From contig CAIIXF020000007.1 in assembly GCA_903813345.2 (NCBI GenBank), forward strand, positions 5,091,730 through 5,155,729: DNA of 64,000 nt, written 5' to 3'. Below are positions 22,301 to 34,100 of this stretch, one piece after another. The position numbers were made by a program, and so were the translations under genes. How positions within the stretch are numbered: the stretch's first letter is position 1; each line of letters opens with the position of its first letter. The notes below the pieces were generated by a model, which ran no database searches, was not told where the DNA came from, and saw only the letters and a program-made list of their open reading frames with translations. The DNA is from Owenia fusiformis (Eukaryota; Annelida; Polychaeta; Sabellida; Oweniidae).

Positions 22301-24522
22301 TCAAATATACAGAGCACATGGATCAATAGAATCTTCATATGCGTACATAAAGCTTGTGAAAATCATATCTAAGCCAGACTTATTTTGTTACCAACTTACC
22401 AACAGAATTATTTCCAATCCATTTGACACAGTTCACCCTCGCTTTGTGCCCAGATAGAGTACATATCACAGCACCACATCTCTCATCCAACTGTAAAGAT
22501 ATAAAAGATAAATATTAAGGACTTTTCAGTGAGCTTATACAGGAATTCTAAGATATAGAGGCAGTTCAATACTCCAATACGCGATAAAGTTTATATTATT
22601 CATTACAGTGGGGAACATAAAGAATTACTATAGCTATGAAAATTACATGCTGTCGCACATGTAATAAATTCTTACCTCAGTGTATTCAGTGCTCTATTTT
22701 CTCCGTCCTAGTATTCCAATTATAGTGGAATTTGTGTCCATAATGACAAATAATAACTTAAAAAGTTGAAGTGGATATTCACATGTTAAGGACAGGGTGC
22801 ATGTTGGGAAATTTTCTGCATTCCTCAATTGAGTCACATGTTATTTTTCAAACATGAATAACTCCTTCCCCACATTGTCTACATCTTCCAAGTTTGCACA
22901 AAGAGTGCACTTCTGTGTCTAGAAAAGCCTTGTGAGAAGGTTTGTTTTGTAAAATGTATAAAAAATGAGAAAATTCAGTGAAAAAAATTTCTGAAAATTT
23001 TCTGATTTTTTTCACTGAATTTTCTTGTTTTTTATACACTTTATCAAAACATTCTTCTCACAAGTCTTTTCTAGGCACATAAGTGCACTCTTTGTGCAAA
23101 ACTGGAAGATATAGACAATGAAGGGAAGGAGTGATTCTTGTTTGAAAAATAACATGTGACTCAATTGAGGAATGCAGAAAATTTCCCATCATGCACCCTG
23201 ACCTTAATGCCGACTCTTCAAGTGTCAAGGTGATTTTGTCGCCCGATTGCGCCGCAATGGAGGATTGGCTCCCAGAATGCAACATGATACGTGCCAGCTT
23301 TCAAAATACTGTTCCGCCATTTTAAAACCTGCCACGAGTAAATAAGGTTAACTGATGTTGCATCTGGGAGTCAATCGTCCTTAGATAACAAACATGGCGA
23401 TTCACGAAAACATTCGTTCGATTTGGTAGGGATTTTAAGATAAGATAAGATAATATTTATTTTACGTCGGTTATAGTGTACAAAAAACATTAGCGCAAGC
23501 GCTATTCTCCGACTAGTGTATAATAAAATCTATGGTAAAAAGTGTAACGAATAAAATACATGCATACAATAATTTAACAGAGACATCTATAAGACATGAA
23601 TAGAATAAAATTGATACATAGTATAGACTGGCTATATGACTGAGACATCTATTGACTAGTTTATAAAATTGAGGTGATAAGTTATTATTTGCACATTGCA
23701 CATTTACAATCCTGACCCTCCCATTGGGAGATTAAACGTTTGAACTCTCCCAAGGAAATTGCCAATCTGCATTTATTGGGGAGGCTGTTCCAAATGAAAG
23801 CAGCATCCACTCTGAGAGAGTGTCTACCATAGCGAGAACTACGGTATGGAGGGACATTGATTGTGTTGGTTGATCTTAAGGTACAGCTGGAAAGTAACAT
23901 TTTGGTAAAAAATTGCTATTACCTGCACATGTTATTTTCTGGTACAAAATAAAGTATGAAGGCATGTGTCAATTTCCTTGCTTTTTTCAGGAAAGTATCA
24001 TTACATTGTCTTCTTTTAGAATATCTGGTAGGGGTTCAATGGAAACTCCAGGAAATTCTGATATTTCACACTTTCTATTTTTCCAAATTTTCTTTCAAAG
24101 TTTCCAGACAACATAGGAGCTACCATTGACCTGTTTTTAGATATTCTATAAGTAAACAGTGTAATGACAAATAAGATGGGCACGTGCCTTCCATCATTTG
24201 CAGGTATGAAGCTTTTGATTCATTTATTGTGCTACTTTAGTGAACGGGAATTATTTGTCTACCGCTTGGGAGAGTTTGAGACACGAAACTTGGAATTTAG
24301 TTCATTGTGACAACTTTTGAACGTTGAGTTTTATTTTTGTGCCACACTGACAAAATTTATTTTTCAAATTTCTGGTAAAAAGCTACCTTAGCTTACCTTA
24401 GGATCATAGATGGCGACTCCTTTACATGACCCATATGCAATCAAACCATTATTGCCCCAATCAACACTATTTGGGGTGCGGTTGCACCCAGAGGAGATGT
24501 AACCCTCTGAAAATATTTTCAT
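10386..24522 (-). CDS. ELP2: Elongator complex protein 2 (ELP2), complete, 20 coding exons
   Basis: Exons, 5' to 3' on the minus strand: 24522-24397, 22490-22400, 21781-21711, 21197-21047, 20517-20434, 19546-19482, 19124-19058, 17566-17487, 17192-17135, 16908-16718, 16381-16259, 15784-15635, 15430-15239, 14748-14589, 14261-14131, 12919-12730, 12373-12252, 12009-11888, 11448-11353, 10551-10386. All junctions are GT-AG and keep frame, giving 811 residues (I recall about 826 in human). Diagnostic stretches matching human ELP2 from memory are [73 protein letters not shown] and [13 protein letters not shown]40 blades fill the protein, forming the two propellers of ELP2. Elongator makes the cm5U wobble modification of tRNAs, and ELP2 scaffolds Elp1/Elp3. 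An upstream ATG at 24579 would add 19 residues; 24522 fits the homologue's N-terminus better. A LINE tail abuts the exon 15 donor. Confidence 0.95.
10552..11352. other. ELP2 last intron, no recognised feature
   Basis: This 801-bp intron separates ELP2 exons 19 and 20. A 106-codon plus-strand ORF at 10938-11258 has no recognisable motif or splice context. Nothing else stands out apart from TGTCACAAT-type repeats near 10936-10980. Confidence 0.6.
13267..14122 (-). mobile_element. 5'-truncated LINE: reverse-transcriptase C-terminal tail with poly(A)
   Basis: The minus-strand frame from about 14120 to 13561 encodes the conserved tail of CR1/Jockey-group LINE ORF2: [59 protein letters not shown] and a final [10 protein letters not shown] before the stop. 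A 3' UTR of about 290 bp ends in an A tract (T-run at 13268-13281). The RT core is missing. The fragment sits in ELP2 intron 15 in the sense direction and in frame with exon 15, so the reading frame runs from ELP2 through the donor into the LINE. Confidence 0.85.
17868..18980 (+). mobile_element. Interspersed element of three ~390-bp units with (GGAC)n tract
   Basis: The start ATTAGTACCGTGGGTACTGG followed by GCTCACATGG, and the end GTGAGCGATTGC...GCTCACTATGTGAGCTAATA, bracket three units. Each unit contains 'ACAAAATTATTTCATAC', 'AGCTAGGAAATGGG.CAAAAGTG', 'CCATTTTGAAA.TAGGC' and 'TATTGATGTTGAACA'. A GGAC/GACA tract lies at 18910-18945. It is the reverse-complement relative of 1-750. It lies in ELP2 intron 7 and is non-coding. 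Confidence 0.8.
19537..19688. repeat. Four 38-bp tandem units overlapping an ELP2 splice acceptor
   Basis: AATATTGGCACTATAAAACA begins at 19537, 19575 and 19613, with a variant (TTGGTACTATA) at 19651. The period is exactly 38 bp. On the minus strand each unit carries TTTTATAG followed by the first bases of ELP2 exon 6, so the 3' splice site and exon start have been duplicated into the intron. Confidence 0.9.
21950..22310 (-). repeat. Fragment of the 'ATCCCA' family (subfamily of the 30729 copy)
   Basis: Reverse-complemented, it reads AAAGTTGGTAGGGATAGTGA, then GAAGCCCTCCGTCC, then GGAAGGATGTATATTAGT, then CCTGACCCCCAAGGG. These are the same phrases in the same order as 30750-31110. It lies in ELP2 intron 2 and has no ORF. 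Confidence 0.7.
22790..23203. mobile_element. 414-bp near-perfect foldback MITE with TTAA target site
   Basis: The arms of about 205 bp are inverted copies. The left begins GGACAGGGTGCATG and the right ends CATGCACCCTGACC. TTAA lies on both sides (22786-22789 and 23204-23207), the target duplication used by piggyBac- and Kolobok-type transposases. The centre is near 22997 (AATTTTCTGATTTTTTTCAC). Weak ORFs on both strands reflect the palindrome. It lies in ELP2 intron 1. Confidence 0.85.
23255..23384. mobile_element. Short MITE related to 4799-5024
   Basis: The left end CAATGGAGGATTGGCTCCCA and right end (reverse complement CTAAGGACGATTGACTCCCA) continue as inverted arms into ATGCAACAT / ATGTTGCAT. 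The terminal motif is shared with the 226-bp MITE at 4799. No clear target duplication is visible. Confidence 0.7.
23437..23902 (-). mobile_element. 5'-truncated LINE fragment, RT tail and (TTATC)n 3' end
   Basis: The minus-strand ORF ending at 23685 carries the LINE C-terminal signature [20 protein letters not shown], then [13 protein letters not shown] and [12 protein letters not shown], and ends CKCAMCK. About 220 bp of 3' UTR follows, ending in a TTATC/TTATCTT microsatellite (AAGATAAGATAAGATAATA at 23436-23454 on the plus strand) rather than poly(A), as in several CR1-like clades. It is a different LINE from 13267-14122 and lies in ELP2 intron 1. Confidence 0.8.
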
Positions 24523-24579
24523 GCCTGCAAACCGGAAGTAGCTCTTCTTTTTATTTGAAGAGCTCTGATCTTGGTGCAT

Positions 24580-25162
24580 TGTGGGATCGATGCGGAAAAT
24601 TTGAAACGGAAATTTTTCAAATTTCTCTCAATTTTAATAATTTAGGTGTCAAATGTGTACCCTAGCGTAAAAACAGAAAGTCAGTATTTCATTTACTGAT
24701 ATCTAGAAGACGTTAATTAAAATTCGATGTAAAATACGAATTTACAGATCGCTAAGAAGCGCATTTAGATTTACTGAACACCACCGACGTAGAACCTAGG
24801 CCTAGTCTACAGTTGGGGACAAAAATAAATGACAGGTCGATTTTCGATCACCATTTCCTAATTATGGTGGTCTGAAAGCCCATAATTTCCAATATTGTCT
24901 AGATATATATCCCTTAAAATTTGTATATTTTACATTTTGTATAATCTCATCCACTGATGTATGGCCTCTTGTAAATTCTCTTATTTTTAACATGGGAAAT
25001 CCTCACTTCAGCAAATCCACCTGTCATTTATTTATGTCCCCAACTGTACCACCGACGTTACACCTGCAACCGAACTTCAACTTGGACAAGTCGCAACACA
25101 CCCTACGCCTACAGGTCTAGAGTTTATTACAAGCCCTGAACAATTATCGATCATTGCTAATC
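24580..25162. promoter_or_regulatory. Head-to-head promoter interval of ELP2 and the RVxF/coiled-coil gene
   Basis: Start codons of two divergent genes lie about 0.6 kb apart (ELP2 at 24522 or 24579; the plus-strand gene at 25163). This arrangement usually means a shared bidirectional promoter. No TATA box is obvious. Imperfect ACCACCGACGT repeats occur near 24780 and 25049, on the two sides of a 237-bp MITE. Transcription start sites cannot be placed. Confidence 0.5.
24810..25046. mobile_element. 237-bp mariner-type MITE in the bidirectional promoter
   Basis: The left end CAGTTGGGGACAAAAATAAA and the right end (reverse complement CAGTTGGGGACATAAATAAA) form TIRs of about 28 bp with one mismatch. 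TA is duplicated at 24808-24809 and 25047-25048. There is no ORF. The near-identical TIRs suggest a fairly recent insertion. Confidence 0.9.
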
Positions 25163-28100
25163 ATGGAAAGGCAAAGAGATTCAAATGATCAGTTTGGGTA
25201 AGTTACACTTCCATACACAAAATGAGCATTTACAACAACTAACCCCCCCTCCCACTGTAAAATTTAAAAAGGTCTGGATCCTTCTTCAGAATTATTGGTA
25301 TAAAATAATGGATTAGTCTGAATCCCAACTGTCCAAATCCTATATCCCAATGGTCCATATTGAATCCATAAATTTTCAGAAAAAATAAAAATGATAACCC
25401 ACAGCTACTTTGGAGTTTATTTCTCTTAATCTCCAGTTATTGTGTGTAATATGTCATCCAATTCTTAAGGAATGCTATGACCACTTTAGTACTTTAATGG
25501 GGGTCGTAGGATGCGATAAATCCCATTCTACTTGTACATGTGCTCCAATGATTGTCTGCCCTGTCAACCCTCACGCATTAGGCGTTATTGTCACGCATTT
25601 GCCGGAAAGATAGAAATCATGCATCAATTTAGCGTGTATGATGAAATATCACGCAAATCACGCGTTTTGTTGATACTTTTAAAAATCGTTTTTTGTAAAA
25701 TGCCGACAGGGTAAAATACCGAACGGCGAAAAACAGTGAACGCATTCAACTGCATAAAAAGGTATTTTTTCAACTTGCTTCAAATTGACCAGTTTCTTTT
25801 TCAAAATCATCTACATGTTTTCAGAAGTTCAAATCTGACTGTAGATTTGACCTTCAATGACATTTTCAAGGTCAAAATAGATTTGATCTTCAATGACCTT
25901 CTAAAGGTCAAAAATGTTTTTTCAAATTCACCAATATTTTTTTCAAAATCATCTTCAAGTTCTCAGAAGTTCAAATCTGACATTAGATTTGAGATTTCAT
26001 CTCCAATGACCTTCTCAGGGTCAAAAACTTCAAATTGACCATTTTTTCAAAATCATCTACAGAGTTCTCAGAAATTCAAATCTGACTTAAGTTTGAACTA
26101 ATAATATTGTGAGCAACTTGGTGGTGACATTGTGTCATGTTAATGCCTTGCATGTAGTTGAGTACCCAATTGTATGGGTTAAACCTTCTTTATTTACATT
26201 CTCAAAAATGTGAAAAAATGACAAAAGTTGTCATAGCTTTATGAAACTTAACTATTGAAACCGATTTCATTCAAAGGCGACGGATACTTTAGTCCTTTAC
26301 GAACTGAGCATGTCAATTTGGTTTGTATAACTCCAAATAAACGATTTCAACATTTTAAAAAAATTGATGCTAGCCCACATGTTAATACGGAATGGGTAGA
26401 GTCATGAATTGACACATTCTGTATTCACATATGGACTTGCATCAAATTTTTTAAACCGTTGAAATCCTTCATTTCCAGATATAAAAAAACGCATAATAAT
26501 AGCCTGCACAATTAATGAAGGGCTAAAATATCCGTCGCTTGCATGTGAAATCGATTTGATATTTGGAGTTTCAAAAATTTATGACTACATGTACTTTTCT
26601 CAATTTTCACATTTTTAAGAATGTAAACAAAGGAGGTTTGGACCCTAAGGCTTTTTAATTCTTCTATCGTCAAAGGTGTATTTGGTAATATAGAAAAAAG
26701 AATTGAATCCCTTGAGGTATACAGTATCACTGTCTGAACTTGCTATGAAACATAATCCCCATTTTTCATAAAATTGTATGTTTTATTCCGTATTAATGTA
26801 AACGGTATGGTATACTTTAGAATCATCTAAACTGAATGTCAGGTCAATCAGCCTCTCCTCAAAAGGGGTCCACATTCTTAGGTTAATGTGCAAATTGATA
26901 CAACACATGCAACCACAGGTTTGATTTACCATTTTCTTTTTTAAAATCAATCAATGTTTTAGGTCAAATGTCCCCATGCAGTTTTGCGATGAGGATGAAG
27001 AAATATTTATTGGTGATGTAAATGAGACGGAGAAAGCCAGGATGGACAGGTTCAATAATAGACGCACATTGGTTTTTGTCCCTGGTTTTAGGAGGAACAG
27101 GTAAATATAATAATATTGACTTTATTTTTTCAAATGAATTTTAGTTTTGGTAGAAACTGAAAAATTGCACAGAACTATTTATATTGTACTTTTATTAACT
27201 CCATACTCAAAACTCATTACATAGAGTTCAGGGTCACTGCACTATATGCATCAATACTACAGCCTTGATTATACAATTACATGTATTAACTACAGTGAAA
27301 CCTGTATATAGTGAACATCAATGGAGCCACAAAAAATGTTCACTGCAGGTATGTGTTCACTACAGAGGGATTTAATACAATTCAGGAGTCAATATCTTGT
27401 TGAAATGGTTGGGAGTAATGTCTATATAAGACATATGATAAGAGATATAACTCCAAATGTCCCTTTTCTTTACTTTTCAGAGTTGTAACATCAAGTTGTT
27501 ACTGAGTTACTGAGTTCATTTTTCAAATACACACATTCGCAGAAATTTCTTCCACCTTAAAGACATTACTCCCTCCCACTTAAATATAGGTATATTCCCT
27601 GTGACAATATGATATTTCCTTATGGCCCCTCCGGGCCCTCGGGAAATATCATATTGTCCCTCAGAATAAAACCCATATTGAATCCCTCCCAGTAAATAAA
27701 CTCTATATACTTATACCATGGTCAGAGCAATATCAGGTACAGGGGTTTCACTAGAATTTCTCACAACAGGCTAAATAAATGAAAACAATAGCCAAAAATT
27801 AATGGAAATCATAAAAACATAGAAAAGTTGAAAAGTCCCTAAAAACAACAGGTGATTTTGTGGTATTTAATAGCAAGTGATAAATCACATATTTGGGACA
27901 GGGATGATATCAGGATTAGAGAGATGATATTGATATCATCACGGGTAAATTCAAAAATATTTCAAATTTTTCATTTTTTCAAATTTGTTCATTTTTTCAA
28001 AGTTTCTATTTTTCAAATATTTTGTTATTCTTGCCTTTAAATTCTCAATGTACTTGGGTGGGATAATATGTAACGTAAATCTTTCCAAGTTCCTTTTTTT

Positions 28101-31100
28101 CTCTCATTCAACAGAAGATTTAGGTCAAATATTGCTCTTGACCATGGTATAAGGTTATTATTCACCTGTCCCTCGGATGATATTCATATTTCCCTCGGTC
28201 ACTGTGTTCCCTAGGGAAATATTGATATCATGTGATATTCCCCATATAAAATCCCTCCTGGTGAATAACTACTTTATACCAACTCAGCCAGATTTAGACT
28301 TTTTTAAATTTTATTTTTAAATAGAAAAATACTGAACTGATTGGCTCTTTCTAAACACTTCAGAGATGATTTCCTCGTTTTATCTCTGGTCTGATTCTTA
28401 AGACTGACTTTTATTGTGGGTTATGTACATTTACTCGCAAACATGTGCAGTGCTCTCCCCACATTGAAATCACTGAGGCGCAGCACCTCCATGTATTTTC
28501 TAAAACCAAAATGCTCCTCAATGCAATAAGATGCGCCTCACTAATGTTGCAATAAAAAATAAGGAAATTATAAAATGTTGCACAAAAAGTTCAAAAATGT
28601 AAAATGTTGCACAAAAAAATTCCCAAATCATAAAATGTTGCACAAAAAGTTACAAAATACTAGAATGTTGCGCTAAAAAAATAACAAAATCCTCCACACA
28701 AATAAATCCTGGGGAGAGCACTGATGTGTATGGGTTGCGCTTAAATATATATGCACTCACAAACATATTTTGTTGGTTGTCTTCTCAACTTCATATACGA
28801 GCAAACTTGTGTTGTGGGTTATCCATTAATGTCGTAAACATTATGTATGGGTTACCCTTTAATGTACATGTACTCTTAAACACGTGGTGTAAATTCACCT
28901 CCAAATAGATTACTTCTTGAAAAAAGGAGAAAGACGGGTAAAATGTTTATATATTAATTTCAGATCAGATAGGGCAATAAGTATAATGATCCCTAATATG
29001 ATAAAGGTTTCTATACTACCTATAACGATAGCCGAGGGTCTCTTATCTGATTCTGTGAAGTCATTAATCTCCACCCTTTTAAGAACTTGTATACTTTTAA
29101 AAAGTGTAACAGTATCTTTGAAATGAATTGGAGGATTTGTTTTGTGGACTAGAGCACTAGTAGTTTGGACAGGAGCATCAGAAGTCTGTGGTGAAGAATC
29201 AGAAGTCTGCACTGGAATATCAGAAGTCTGCACCAAAATATCAGAAGTCTGCACCAAAGTATCAGAAGTCTGAACAGAAATATCAGAAGTCTGTGCTGGA
29301 AAATAAGTCTGCACTGAAGTATCAGAGGTCTGCACTGGAATATCAGAAGTCTGCACTGGAATATCAGAAGTCTGTACCGAGATATCAGAAGTCTGCACCG
29401 AAGTATCAGAAGTCTGAACAGAAATATCAGAAGTCTGTGCTGAAGTATTAGAAGTCTGTGCTGAAGTATTAGAAGTCTGTACTGAAGTATCAGGCATATC
29501 AGAAGTCTGCACAGAAGTATCAGAAGTCTGCACTGAAGTATCAGAAGTCTGCACCGGAATATCAGAAGTCTGGACTGGAATATCAGAAGTCTGCACAGAA
29601 ATATCAGAAGTCTGTGCTGAAGTATCAGAAGTCTGCATTGAAGATTCAGAAGTCTGCACTGAAGCATCTGAACCTGATGTCTGCCCTGGAGCAACAGTTG
29701 TATATACTGGAGCATTAGTAGTTGCAACATCACCGTCATCAGTAGTTTGGACTAGACCATCTGTTGTTTGGACTAAACCATCAGTTGTTTGGATTGGAGT
29801 ATCAGTAGTTTGTACTGCACCATCTGTTGTTTGTACTGCACCATCTGTTGTTTGGACTGAACCATCAGTTGTTTGGACTGTGGCATCTGGGGTTTGGACT
29901 GAAGATTCAGTAGTTAGGATTTGAGCATCAGTTGTTTGGACCAGACCATCAGTTGTTTGAGCTGGAGCATTGGTAGTTTGAACTGGAGCCCCTGGGCAAA
30001 CTACTTCTTCAGGAGGATTTCCTATTAATAAAACATATCACATTATCTCAGGCTGGTATCGAAAGATTTGTACGCTGTGGCGGAACATGCTATTTTTCAT
30101 AAAAACACTATTTAAAGAATACTTCACATTTCATTTTTTAACTCATATGTTTCTTTATATCAAAGAAAATTACTTACTCCATGCAATGGATGTATCAATT
30201 GTGGGTAACTCTCACTTCTGTTTGAAGTCCAATAAAGCTAGGAGTAAAAGCTATTGAAAACTGCAACAGAGTATCATACTCTAAAATGTACCATTTCTTT
30301 TTAATGAAATGATATAGGGACACGTTAATATTTACATGTTTTCAGCATAACTCTTAATATATTAATGAGATCTGGATGTATTGGGTCATTTTAATTTTTT
30401 ATGAAAAAATAATGTTTAAATTTATTGTCTACTCACTGAGCAGTTTCACAGTTCACATTTGCTAACTAAACATTATTTTTTTATAAAAAAATTAAAAAGA
30501 CCCAATACGTCAATATCTCATTAATATCTTCAGAGTTATGCTTAAAACATATGTAAATATTATCGTTTCCCTGTATCGTGCCATTCAAAAGTTAAAAAGA
30601 AATGGTACATTTTGGAGTATGATACTCCTGCGCCATTTTCAATAGCTTTTCCTCATAGCGTTATGGAACTTCAAACAGAAGTGAGAGTTACCCACAAATG
30701 ATATATCCATTGGATGGAGTAAGTAATTATCCCAACGAACGAAGTTCGTTAGGGATATAGTGAAGCCCTCCGTCCGTCCGTCCGTCTGTCCGTCAGTCCG
30801 TCAGTCTGTCAGTCCGTCAGTCAGTCAGTCCGTCCGTCCGTCCGTCCGTCTGTCCGGAAGATAACTCAAATACTAGTAGACAGATTTTCTTCATATTTAG
30901 TGGAAAGATGTATATTGGTGAATAGTTTTACGCAAAAAAAAAAAATTCAAGATGGCCGCCGCTTTAAAAATGACGGGACTTTTTCGCAAAAATCATAAAT
31001 TTTTCATTCTAAACCAAAGTAATTAATATTATTGTTTGAAATTTTGGTAGTGTATTCACAACATTTATCTTTTTCACATATATTCCGTGTTTTTCATCCT

Positions 31101-34100
31101 GACCCCCAGGGGCCATGTATGGGGGGACAGGAAAACAGAAATTTTCGCTGATTTTAAGATCTTTCTGAAGTATAGCTTTATTATACTCAAACGAAAGGCA
31201 ATTAAGAGTAGATTACAAATATTGTATCTTTTTTCTGATTCGAGCCTCGTAAAATTCAAAATGGCCGTCTAATGTACGATTTCGCAATAATTTTTCGATC
31301 CCTTCAAAGTATGGCTATATTATACTCAAATTGAAGGAATTTTGGAGTAGATCACAATTATGGTATTATTTTTCAGATTTGTACCTCAGAAAATTCAAAA
31401 TTGCTGCTTTGCAGGAATTTGCAATTCTAAAATCTAATTTTTTCATTTTCAACCAAAGTAATGAGTATAATTGATTGGAATTCGGTAATTGATATTTTGT
31501 TCGTTGGGATTTGCTACTCCGCGGAGTTGCCATTATCTAGTTTTCTTTGGTATAACGAAACATATGAGTTAAGAATAAATTGGGTGGTTTTAATGTTTTT
31601 ATGAAAAATAATATCCTCCGTCACAGCGGACAAATCTTTCGATACCAGCCTGTGATTATCACACCAAATGGATACATTGTACTTCAGTTGCAAAATTTAA
31701 ACAAATTGCCATCATTAATCTAAAGAGAATTTGCTTTGAATGGTGTATGCATTTTTAAAATTATTCAGCTCTTAATAAATACAAACCAATTTTACAAGGA
31801 ATTATCACCCATCCCATATTGCATGTTAGATCACATGAGCAACTGCACTCATAAACAGTTGTTGTAATGGGATCAGTTATCTTCACCTAAAATGAACAAA
31901 ATTAAGGTTCTTCAACATAAGATATAAAATAGGATGATGGCTTTAAGATCTATTCCATTGTATGTTGTTCCATTATATAATGGTAATCATGTGTACTTGT
32001 AAATGTCAATGAAGAGTTGAGGATCCTCAATACTTGAAGAATATCTTTAGATTTTTATATCACCACCACAAGTATTTTTGTGGATGGTATTTGGCCGTAT
32101 TTGACATTTGATGGTTTGTGTTTGACTGTCATCATCTGTAACAAATAGCAGGTGGTGACATTTTGCATATAATGCCTTGTTATGAGACATGCTCTTTTAT
32201 AACCAAGAACAAAATTGCTTACCATATCAAATCCCCAAAAGCATTGACTGAATAAAAACCTTTTCAATTCGAAAGCAACTTCTGTTATGAGTCCCATATT
32301 CCAAGTGTTGTAATTGTAGATGCCAATGCTGAAAATATAAGTCTTTAATATTACAGAAATTCACTCCACATTTGTGTCTTAGACTTGTGCAATGGGATTT
32401 TGATTCTTGAAGGCCTCTCTGAAGGATGACTCCCATATCAAAAGTAACCTTAGAAAGTAACATATGGCTCAAATGTTATTAGCTAATTGGCATAAGACCT
32501 CTATTCGAGACTGTATATGGAGTTCAGAGTTGATACCATTTTTTGCTTATTAAAAAGCTGGCATTTAAATTATGAATTGGCACCATTTCCTTGCAGGTTT
32601 TTGGCTATAACTAGACTGCCCATACAATGTTTATTTGTTATCTAGGAACTACAGAAAATGTCCATTCGATATTAAATCATGTTTTTCTTGAACAAAGTTT
32701 AGATGTCAAAATTAAATAACAATAGTTTTATGTACAATGTAAGTTGTATTATATTAGATAGACAATATAATGTTTCACTAACCTGCCCTGTTCAAAGTCA
32801 TCATCTGGACTGTCAAGGGATATTTTTGGTGAGATGTGTCCAGAACAGTTGTGTAGCTCCAAGTAGACATAGTCATTAGTACCCGACCCAGCTGTGTCCA
32901 TTGTATGGGTCTCAACAGTATATTGAATAGACTCTCCTACAAGTGTATTATTCATGCATTCATTTTTTGAGTCTGATTTTACTATATTATGTAGATCAAC
33001 CTGATTGGATACAGTGATTATTTGCAGTTCATGAATATCACTTGTAGTTAATTCAGAAAGTTCAAAATGGCCACCTTTTTATCTTGACTATAACACAATC
33101 ACTGCATGATAGATCTGTTCAGTGTATGGCTAGTATAAGTAGCATTGCACATGTGTAATGACGCACGTGAATATGCAATGTTTTTTTTTGTTTTTTTTAG
33201 CTTTCATTTATCTGTATTATGAATAATATATACTAGGTGATTTGGACAAAAATAAATGTACATGTACAGTATATATTTAATGCTTTGATAAATAGTCTAA
33301 AACAAATTGATCTGAGAAATACAATACATTGAAAACCACATCTTTTCAATAAGGGAAGATGATTATTTACTTAGTAGACAAATATTTGCAAGCTGGTTAA
33401 ACAATCCATTCCTTGAAAAATAAAAAATGAGAATGCCAAGTAGTTAAATTAATTTTTAATGAAATTAAAACTTGATAAGTTGATTATGATATAAAAATAA
33501 TAAATTATAGTTTTCAATGATAACATACAGTAAAATACAATTATACTGTTCACGTTCATATTATTGATTTCATTACCATGCTTACTTTACTTACCAAAGA
33601 TTTGGTATTTTTTACAACTTACCTTTGATGCAATGTGCAAGGCATGCTAGCGTCCATGCTAAAGTCTGCAGAGGCAGGGACCACATAATTCACGTTACTT
33701 CATATCCTTCATATCCTAGAAATTTGAGATATGATTTAAAAAAATATATATTTGACCTAATAAGTGTTATTTTAAGTCATTCTATTTCCTTTTGGAATTG
33801 AGAGGTGTGTATCCCTTTTCCAATATTTATCCCATCGACCAAAGCAACAAGGAATAGCCATTTGTCCGTTTATTCATCTGTCTTGACGATATCTCAAAAT
33901 GCAACTGAGATAACATTTCTTCGACTTATAAATATTTTAGAAGTATGAAATCTGCCTGACAGTGTTTCAAAATGGTGCCTTATTTTAAAATTTGCAGTCA
34001 CATGAAAATATGTAAAAAAATCAGACAATTAAAATTCACATTTTGGGCGATATTTTGAGTATTGAATGTTACTGCTCAATTTCTAATATTGGTGATGTCA

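Noticed and set aside
29149-29739. Long Leu/Arg-rich minus-strand ORF and a Lys/Tyr-rich plus-strand ORF over the repeat stalk
   Set aside because: The 21-bp unit keeps other frames open as well. Only the VQTSD frame joins to a spliced, domain-bearing model.
29160-29995. CRISPR-like appearance of regular 21-bp repeats
   Set aside because: There are no unique spacers, the units are contiguous, and the context is a eukaryotic coding exon.
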